Shown one piece after another: positions 1-4,271 of a DNA stretch of 5,291 bases. A program made the position numbers and the translations under genes. The stretch lies in contig CAJWAH010000104.1 in the NCBI GenBank assembly GCA_913020095.1, forward strand, positions 1 to 5,291, written 5' to 3'. The first letter of the stretch is position 1, and each line of letters begins with the position of its first letter. The notes beneath the pieces were generated by a model. That model searched no databases. It saw only the letters and a list, made by a program, of their open reading frames with translations, and was not told the origin of the DNA. The DNA is from an uncultured Synechococcus sp. Its GTDB lineage: Bacteria; Cyanobacteriota; Cyanobacteriia; PCC-6307; Cyanobiaceae.

Positions 1-778
1 CCACGCTGCTCTCAACCAGTTCGGCTCGTCGCACCACCGCTTCTGGCAGCTCGGCCATCATTTGCTCCCAGGCAATCCAGTGGAAGTGGCCCTGCTGCCA
101 CAGCAGCAGGCGTCGATTCCAGCCCCGTCGCTTGAGCTGGCTGCGGCGAGAGCTGCGTTGTTCTTGACTCACCAGCGCCTCGATGCGCTGCAGCCTGATG
201 GAGAGTGGAGCCGGAGGCAGTGGCACCGGACGCGGCCCTTTGTGGTTCAGCCAGTCGCGGTAGCGCTGCAACTGATCGCCCATGGCTCGTCGCAAGTCGG
301 CGTCGGCTTGATTGAGCTGCTCATAGACACCACGGGGCCAAAACAGCAGGCCAACCAGCAGGGCAATGATGCAACCAACGATGGTGTCGAGGCCGCGGTT
401 GAAGACGTAGTTCCAATCCAGTGCGGTGTAGTCGGGAATCATCAAAAACATCACGCTCAGCAGACCAGCAGTGTTCAATCCACCGGACCAACCCAGCACC
501 CGCAGCACCGGGATCATCACCAGCAGCGACACCAACACCCCGACCCAGCCTTGAACGATGGTGTGAACGATGAAAGTGATCAGCCCGCCCATGGCGGTGC
601 CAAGAATCCGATTGCTGGCGGCTTTGGCTGTTTGGTCATCGTTGTCATCCACCACCACCACCACAGCGACGAGTGGATACCAAACAAATTCAATACGCTC
701 GGTCCACAGAGCGACCCCAGCGGTGATGAAGGCTGCCGTGAACAGCTTCAGGCTGTTGCGCACCAGCTCGCTGTTCAC
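1..778 (-). CDS. FUSC-family inner-membrane protein (aromatic acid exporter-like), 3' end cut by window edge
   Basis: The visible 259 codons form the N-terminal part of a FUSC/ArAE-type membrane protein, a family that includes fusaric-acid and aromatic-acid efflux proteins. Hydrophobic segments lie at about residues 12-25, 31-43, 61-78, 80-97, 102-115 and 129-148. The first loop contains an acidic DDNDD patch followed by an R-I-L-G-T-A-M-G-G stretch, the conserved R..GT..G pattern of the family. After a W-P-R at the end of the last helix the chain becomes cytoplasmic and helical, with a proline-rich linker (about 181-192) and a very basic patch (RRSQLKRRG, about 212-220). The start is GTG at 778-776, because an in-frame TGA at 808-806 leaves no ATG. 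An AGGAAA at 796-791 is a possible but distant ribosome-binding site (12 bases). The substrate is unknown; transport is inferred from the family. The 74-residue gene ends only 43 bases upstream on the same strand, suggesting co-transcription. Confidence 0.85.
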   Translation of the reverse strand, partial: MNSELVRNSLKLFTAAFITAGVALWTERIEFVWYPLVAVVVVVDDNDDQTAKAASNRILGTAMGGLITFIVHTIVQGWVGVLVSLLVMIPVLRVLGWSGGLNTAGLLSVMFLMIPDYTALDWNYVFNRGLDTIVGCIIALLVGLLFWPRGVYEQLNQADADLRRAMGDQLQRYRDWLNHKGPRPVPLPPAPLSIRLQRIEALVSQEQRSSRRSQLKRRGWNRRLLLWQQGHFHWIAWEQMMAELPEAVVRRAELVESSV

Positions 779-821
779 GCTTGGATGGCTTTTCCTGCAG
801 TGCCGTCAGTGTGGGGGCAAT

Positions 822-1046
822 TCAGGCGGTCTTCAACGCCTCTGGCAACAAGCCGGCATCATCCAACTCCGGCAGCAACCAACCCGGAATGCCATCGCGC
901 TGCCAATCCCAAAGACCATGCCGTTTGCTGATGAAGATGGTCTCACCAGCGCTGTAGGCCTGCAGCACAGCCCCGCGCTCCATCGCTTCTAGAGCGTCTT
1001 CGCGGCGGATCCGCTGCAGGCGGCTCAGGGCATTGGTGTCTGGCAA
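822..1046 (-). CDS. Small conserved-looking hypothetical protein (74 aa, TTG start)
   Basis: I do not recognise a named family. The 74-residue product starts with a charged helix (residues 8-25, rich in R, E and L). It continues with a short beta-like segment (V-L-Q-A-Y-S-A-G-E-T-I-F-I-S, 27-40) and a tryptophan-rich part (HGLWDWQRDGIPGW, 43-56), then ends in an acidic/leucine tail. The ordered hydrophobic pattern and absence of low-complexity sequence suggest a real small folded protein. The only plausible initiator is TTG at 1046-1044; an in-frame TGA at 1133-1131 and the lack of in-frame ATG or GTG after it exclude an earlier conventional start. No Shine-Dalgarno sequence is visible. It lies 43 bases before the FUSC start on the same strand. 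The alternative is that it is non-coding or that the start was lost to a frameshift. Confidence 0.6.
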   Translation of the reverse strand: MPDTNALSRLQRIRREDALEAMERGAVLQAYSAGETIFISKRHGLWDWQRDGIPGWLLPELDDAGLLPEALKTA

Positions 1047-1087
1047 CGATTGGGGAGGTGTTGGAGAACACAGTCTGCAACGCCGAG

Positions 1088-1270
1088 CTAGTGATCGCCA
1101 CGCATGCTCTGGCCGCGCAGTTCGACGCCTTCATCCTCTTGATGGTCCAATGCCTCTCTGCCTGGCAGAGCTGGCTCCACCTCTTGCCGTCGTGGCTGCT
1201 TTTTGAGCCGTTGCTTCAGGCTTTCATCCACGACTCCCTTGGACTCTGGTGACGGCGTTGCCTCAGCCAT
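1088..1270 (-). CDS. Very small charged hypothetical protein (60 aa)
   Basis: This short reading frame encodes a hydrophilic, highly charged peptide. A basic region (K-Q-R-L-K-K-Q-P-R-R, 19-28) is followed by an acidic one (D-H-Q-E-D-E-G-V-E, 42-50). There is no signal peptide or membrane segment and no recognised domain; it is probably disordered. ATG at 1270-1268 is preferred, and an in-frame GTG at 1285 would add five residues. No clear ribosome-binding site precedes either. It ends at a TAG 41 bases upstream of the next small gene on the same strand, so these two and the FUSC gene may form a transcription unit. It is supported mainly by position, filling an otherwise empty stretch in the same orientation, and could be spurious. 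Confidence 0.4.
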   Translation of the reverse strand: MAEATPSPESKGVVDESLKQRLKKQPRRQEVEPALPGREALDHQEDEGVELRGQSMRGDH

Positions 1271-1372
1271 GGCAGCCACGGGCACTGTGAAAGAAGGTTG
1301 GATGTCCTAGATCGAAAAAAGGTTAAGAACGGCCGCTCTGTCTAGCTTCCAGGTAGTGCCGAGGTCTGATTG
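1271..1372. promoter_or_regulatory. Divergent intergenic region (small-gene cluster / HdeD gene)
   Basis: This 102-base gap separates a minus-strand gene cluster from the plus-strand HdeD gene, so it should hold promoters for both directions. It contains an A-rich run near 1314-1320, but I see no convincing -35/-10 pair on either strand. It is assigned by position only. Confidence 0.3.
1361..1365 (+). promoter_or_regulatory. Ribosome-binding site deciding the HdeD start
   Basis: GAGGT lies 7 bases before the ATG at 1373. This spacing supports ATG at 1373 over the adjacent in-frame TTG at 1370. Confidence 0.55.
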
Positions 1373-1897
1373 ATGGCTGTTCCTGCGAGTCGCAATCTGC
1401 GTATCACCACAGGGGTTCTCCTGTTGCTTGGGGGTCTGGCCGCCATTGTGTTCCCGTTCATCTCCGCTTTGGCGGTCACAATTGGCTTTGGTGCTGTGGC
1501 CTTGGCCGCCGGTGTGAGCCAGTTGTTGCGCGTTGGCGCTGCAGCCGACGGGCGGGGTAAAGCGTTTCGCCTGCTTTCAGCACTGCTCTATCTCGGTGGC
1601 GGCCTGTTTGTGCTGCTGTTTCCGCTCGATAGCACCTTCAGCTTGACCTTATTTATTGGTGCTCTGTTGGTGATTGAAGGCGTGATGGAGCTCGCATCCG
1701 CTGCCTCCCACAACGATGCCGCCCGCAACCTGGTGCTGGTGGATGGGGTGATCACCTGCCTGTTGGGCGGGCTTGTCTTGGCGGAATGGCCCAGTGACAC
1801 GCTCTGGGCCATGGGCACGTTGTTTGGCGTGGCTTTGATGATCAGTGCCTTCCGCATGTTCAGCACTAGTGATGGTGATGCTGCTGCAGCGGGCTAA
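1373..1897 (+). CDS. HdeD-family (DUF308) membrane protein
   Basis: This 174-residue protein is hydrophobic almost throughout and has six predicted membrane segments at about 11-29, 32-53, 66-84, 89-110, 120-137 and 142-161. This matches the size and six-helix layout of the HdeD/DUF308 family, built from repeated two-helix units with a G...P boundary (I-V-F-P-F after helix 1, V-L-L-F-P after helix 3, V-L-A-E-W-P after helix 5). HdeD is linked to acid resistance in Escherichia coli; the biochemical function of cyanobacterial members is not established, so a stress role is inference. A short polar, alanine-rich tail follows helix 6. The start is ATG at 1373 with GAGGT upstream. The gene ends in TAA immediately adjacent to the stop of the opposing gene, leaving no room for a terminator between them. 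Confidence 0.85.
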   Translation: MAVPASRNLRITTGVLLLLGGLAAIVFPFISALAVTIGFGAVALAAGVSQLLRVGAAADGRGKAFRLLSALLYLGGGLFVLLFPLDSTFSLTLFIGALLVIEGVMELASAASHNDAARNLVLVDGVITCLLGGLVLAEWPSDTLWAMGTLFGVALMISAFRMFSTSDGDAAAAG

Positions 1898-2320
1898 TCA
1901 GAGGCGGCGGCGGAAGGCATCGCCGTAGCCGCCGCGCTCACTACTGTCATCGCTGCGGCTGAGTTTCCAGACGTTGCGGCTGATGCGCTTGGCCTGAACA
2001 CCGCCCCGTTCAACCATGGCGGCACCGGGTCGGGCACCAAGCAAGGCGCCAACTTCGCTGGTGCTCAAAGGCGCTCCAGTGCGAATGGCTAAGTCGATGA
2101 GTTCCAGGCGTTGGCGCAGGCTCTGCAGATCAGCCTGTCCCTCTTGGGATTCCTGCCAAATGGTGGTGAAGCTGTTGTCTTCTCCGTTCAGGCGCTGCAT
2201 CAGGCCCAAACCCATGAAGGCCAAGGCCTGCTCAGGCTTGATCCCATCTTCCATGGCCTTGGAGATCCACTCGTGGGCTTGGGGGTCCACCGTGGTCTGC
2301 TGCCCGTTGCTTTTGGCCAT
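1898..2320 (-). CDS. Conserved hypothetical cyanobacterial protein with helix-turn-helix-like C-terminus (140 aa)
   Basis: The soluble 140-residue product has an N-terminal helical part (residues 12-45, including E-Q-A-L-A-F-M-G-L-G-L-M-Q-R-L). A glutamine- and leucine-rich, possibly coiled-coil, helix follows (59-80). The segment at about 85-120 (L-S-T-S-E-V-G-A-L-L-G, then V-Q-A-K-R-I-S-R-N-V-W-K-L) resembles a DNA-binding helix-turn-helix with a basic second half. The tail is serine/glycine/arginine-rich and ends in RRRL. I do not recognise a named family. DNA binding is an inference from the pattern only. The start is ATG at 2320, with only a weak ribosome-binding site. It follows the 100-residue hypothetical by 57 bases on the same strand, suggesting an operon, and ends stop-to-stop with the HdeD gene. 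Confidence 0.75.
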   Translation of the reverse strand: MAKSNGQQTTVDPQAHEWISKAMEDGIKPEQALAFMGLGLMQRLNGEDNSFTTIWQESQEGQADLQSLRQRLELIDLAIRTGAPLSTSEVGALLGARPGAAMVERGGVQAKRISRNVWKLSRSDDSSERGGYGDAFRRRL

Positions 2321-2377
2321 GGCTAAGGAGTCCGTTGGCCGGAAGGTACCGACTGCGGACCGCAGCGCAAGGGCTAC

Positions 2378-2680
2378 TCAGCTGCGACGTAACCAGTCCG
2401 GGGCGCCGCTGAACCAATCGCCAAGATCGTCATCGGCATTGTTAGGGGCCTTGGTATCGCCATCCACATCACCCAAGTCGAGCGCGGTGAGCAGTTGATC
2501 CACCCCTGTGGCTGCCGGGCCGCGCTGAAGCCTGCGTGCTGTGCGCAACCAGCTGGCCACAGTGGCATCACGGTCGGCGAATTTCTGCACATAGATGCGA
2601 TCGCCGAGGCTGACCTCGTCTTGATGGGCAATGCGCCGCAGGATTTCCTGAAGCTTGAGGCGGGTGTTGGAGGTGAGCAC
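2378..2680 (-). CDS. Conserved cyanobacterial hypothetical protein near carboxysome genes (100 aa)
   Basis: The 100-residue soluble protein is basic and helical at first (T-R-L-K-L-Q-E-I-L-R-R-I at 6-17; W-L-R-T-A-R-R-L at 44-51). An acidic, probably flexible linker follows (about 68-87). The protein closes with a distinctive C-terminal motif, GDWFSGAPDWLRRS (87-100). From memory, similar proteins with a matching GDWFGGAPNWLKRS-type end occur in marine picocyanobacteria; no function is known to me. The start is GTG at 2680-2678, because an in-frame TAA at 2701-2699 removes longer options; AGAGGA at 2696-2691 (10-base spacing) could serve as the ribosome-binding site. It is divergent from csoS1D and likely co-transcribed with the downstream 140-residue gene. 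Carboxysome involvement is suggested only by position. Confidence 0.8.
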   Translation of the reverse strand: MLTSNTRLKLQEILRRIAHQDEVSLGDRIYVQKFADRDATVASWLRTARRLQRGPAATGVDQLLTALDLGDVDGDTKAPNNADDDLGDWFSGAPDWLRRS

Positions 2681-2848
2681 GGTCGCAACGTCCTCTGATT
2701 ACTCCTGGTGATAGGTGTGATCAGCGCTCGTGCTGTATCGAGTCGAACGAAAAAAATATGTAGCCCTGGCCGTTAAAGTCCCCACCGACTTGGGACTCAT
2801 TGCCACCTGGCGGATTTAGCTGCCGATCGATCCGCCCGGAATCTGCGC
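2681..2848. promoter_or_regulatory. csoS1D: Divergent regulatory region upstream of csoS1D
   Basis: This gap lies between the minus-strand hypothetical (start 2680) and csoS1D. It contains the most AT-rich stretch in the vicinity (about 2748-2762), in which TATGTA at 2757-2762 could act as a plus-strand -10 element; no good -35 accompanies it. A TGATCA palindrome lies at 2719-2724. Small inverted repeats lie at 2776-2797. It probably contains promoters for both directions, but exact sites cannot be fixed from sequence alone. Confidence 0.4.
2776..2797. repeat. Overlapping short inverted repeats in the csoS1D leader
   Basis: AGTCCC at 2777-2782 is the reverse complement of GGGACT at 2792-2797, giving a 6-bp stem and 9-base loop. 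AAGTC at 2776-2780 is also the reverse complement of GACTT at 2787-2791, giving a 5-bp stem and 6-base loop. The two pairings share bases and exclude each other. This could be an operator or a small RNA switch in the leader, or chance. Confidence 0.35.
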
Positions 2849-3604
2849 TTGGCCCAGCGCAAAGGTGGATCCTCTGTGGCGATTACCGGTACGCGGGTGG
2901 ACCCCGAGGCCAATGGCCCCAGCTGCGTCACGGTGACCACCGACAGCGAAGGGCATCGGATCTCCAGACAAGGCAGTGATGTGGGCGCCATTGAGCTGCG
3001 CACCCATGTCTTTATTGATTCCCTGCAGCCCCAGTTGGCGGCCTACATGGGCACCGTCTCCCAGGGCTTTTTGCCAATCCCAGGTGATGCCTGTCTCTGG
3101 TTGGAAGTGTCGCCGGGCATGGCGGTTCACCGGGTCACCGACATTGCCCTCAAGGCCAGCACAGTCCGGCTCGGCCAGATGGTGGTGGAGCGGGCCTTTG
3201 GTTCGCTGGCCCTTTATCACCGTGACCAAAGCACGGTGTTGCATTCCGGCCAGGTGGTGCTGGAAGCCATTGGCAGCCGCATTGAGCAGCGCAGCCCGTG
3301 CACCGTCACCTGGACAGAGATCATCCGGGCCATCACGCCCGACCATGCCGTGCTGATTAACCGTCAGAACCGCCGCGGTTCGATGATTCAGGCCGGCATG
3401 AGCATGTTCATCCTCGAAACCGAACCCGCCGGCTATGTGCTCATCGCCGCCAATGAAGCCGAAAAGGCTTCCAACATCACCGTTGTTGATGTCAAAGCAG
3501 TGGGTGCCTTCGGGCGTCTGACCTTGGCGGGCCGCGAGGGTGATGTGGAGGAAGCCGCGGCTGCCGCGATGCGGGCGGTGGCCAGCATCAACAGCTCCTC
3601 TTAA
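2849..3604 (+). CDS. csoS1D: CsoS1D, tandem-BMC (BMC-T) alpha-carboxysome shell protein
   Basis: CsoS1D forms pseudohexameric trimers, which stack face to face, in the alpha-carboxysome shell; its large gated pore is thought to pass metabolites such as ribulose bisphosphate. The 251-residue length fits the family (about 250). Two BMC domains follow a short variable N-terminus: about 48-150 ([21 protein letters not shown] onward) and about 155-248 (ending [20 protein letters not shown]). The pore-gating Glu-Arg pair described in this family corresponds to E114-R115 in V-V-E-R-A-F-G-S-L. The start is uncertain. TTG at 2849 is the first usable codon; the frame stays open back to a TAA at 2774, and the in-between peptide ([11 protein letters not shown]) looks like coding sequence, but no ATG or GTG lies there. 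The gene converges on rdgB, sharing TTAA at the stops. The main cso operon is not in this window. Confidence 0.95.
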   Translation: MAQRKGGSSVAITGTRVDPEANGPSCVTVTTDSEGHRISRQGSDVGAIELRTHVFIDSLQPQLAAYMGTVSQGFLPIPGDACLWLEVSPGMAVHRVTDIALKASTVRLGQMVVERAFGSLALYHRDQSTVLHSGQVVLEAIGSRIEQRSPCTVTWTEIIRAITPDHAVLINRQNRRGSMIQAGMSMFILETEPAGYVLIAANEAEKASNITVVDVKAVGAFGRLTLAGREGDVEEAAAAAMRAVASINSSS

Positions 3605-4215
3605 ATCCCAAACAATTGCCGCATGTGCTCGGCGATCTGGCGCATCGCTTTGCCGCGGCTGCCCAGTTTGCTGCGTTGGTGTTGATTCATCTCGGCGTAG
3701 GTGCAAGCGGCCTCACGCACCCAGAAAATGCTGTCGTAGCCAGCATTTTGCCCTGGGCTCTGCAGCAGAATTTCGCCGCGGCATATGCCCTCGGCTTCCA
3801 GCTTGATCTCCCCATCGGGATTGGCCACGGCCACGGCGCTATGGAAGCTGGCACTGCGATAGGGCCCATCGCCGAGTTCCCCCAGCAGCCTTCCGATGCG
3901 CTCGTCATTGCTGCTGCCGTAGCGAGCTGAATAGAGCCCCGGCGCGCCGCCGAGGGCATCAACTGCAATGCCGGAGTCATCGGCCAAGGTCCAGTGGCCG
4001 GTGAGGCGAGCCACTTCAGCGGCTTTCAGCCGTGCATTTTCGAGATAGGTGTTGCCCGTCTCTTCAATGTCGATGCCCTCGGGCTGCTGCTGCACCCTCA
4101 GTTGCACCGGCGCCAACATCGCCTGCAATTCCGCCACCTTGCTGGGGTTGCTGCTGGCGATGATCAACAGCTCAGGTGTCGATGCGGGCACAGCTGCAGC
4201 GGAGCGGCTGCCCAT
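3601..4215 (-). CDS. rdgB: RdgB/HAM1-family XTP/dITP pyrophosphatase
   Basis: This cytoplasmic enzyme hydrolyses non-canonical purine triphosphates (dITP, XTP, ITP) to monophosphates and pyrophosphate, keeping inosine and xanthosine out of nucleic acids. At 204 residues it is typical for the family. It carries the N-terminal nucleotide/phosphate motif [10 protein letters not shown] (21-30), E-N-A-R-L-K-A (59-65), and the catalytic [13 protein letters not shown] (78-90) followed by P-G-L-Y-S-A-R-Y (92-99). Later come E-G-I-C-R-G-E-I (142-149), G-Y-D-S-I-F (159-164) and the C-terminal [10 protein letters not shown] (182-191), where many relatives have S-H-R-G-K-A. The first 13 residues are alanine/serine-rich and not conserved-looking, so a start slightly inside is possible; ATG at 4215 is used here. 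In alpha-cyanobacteria a ham1 gene beside carboxysome genes is a known arrangement. It is divergent from the permease by 56 bases. Confidence 0.95.
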   Translation of the reverse strand: MGSRSAAAVPASTPELLIIASSNPSKVAELQAMLAPVQLRVQQQPEGIDIEETGNTYLENARLKAAEVARLTGHWTLADDSGIAVDALGGAPGLYSARYGSSNDERIGRLLGELGDGPYRSASFHSAVAVANPDGEIKLEAEGICRGEILLQSPGQNAGYDSIFWVREAACTYAEMNQHQRSKLGSRGKAMRQIAEHMRQLFGI

Positions 4216-4271
4216 TGTGGACCGTGGCCAGCCGATGGAGTGCTGATTAGACCGGGTTATTGAGAGGTGCC
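4216..4271. promoter_or_regulatory. Divergent gap between rdgB and the SbtA-type permease gene, with permease ribosome-binding site
   Basis: This 56-base gap must serve both divergent starts. GAGAGG at 4262-4267 lies 4 bases before the ATG at 4272 and fixes that start. No clear promoter boxes are seen; with so little room, promoters may overlap the rdgB coding start. Confidence 0.5.

Noticed and set aside
62..931. Long plus-strand open frame of 289 codons with histidine- and glutamine-rich sequence
   Set aside because: It lies antisense to the clear FUSC-family membrane protein and the 74-residue gene. Its composition (runs of H and Q, no domain pattern) is typical of a shadow frame in GC-rich DNA.
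2719..2724. Possible CRP-type operator around TGTGATCA upstream of csoS1D
   Set aside because: Only a half-site resembling TGTGA is present and the second half-site (TCACA at the right spacing) is missing.
2816..3706. Long minus-strand open frame of 296 codons
   Set aside because: It is antisense to csoS1D, whose protein is unmistakable. The antisense product is histidine/glycine-rich with no recognisable fold.
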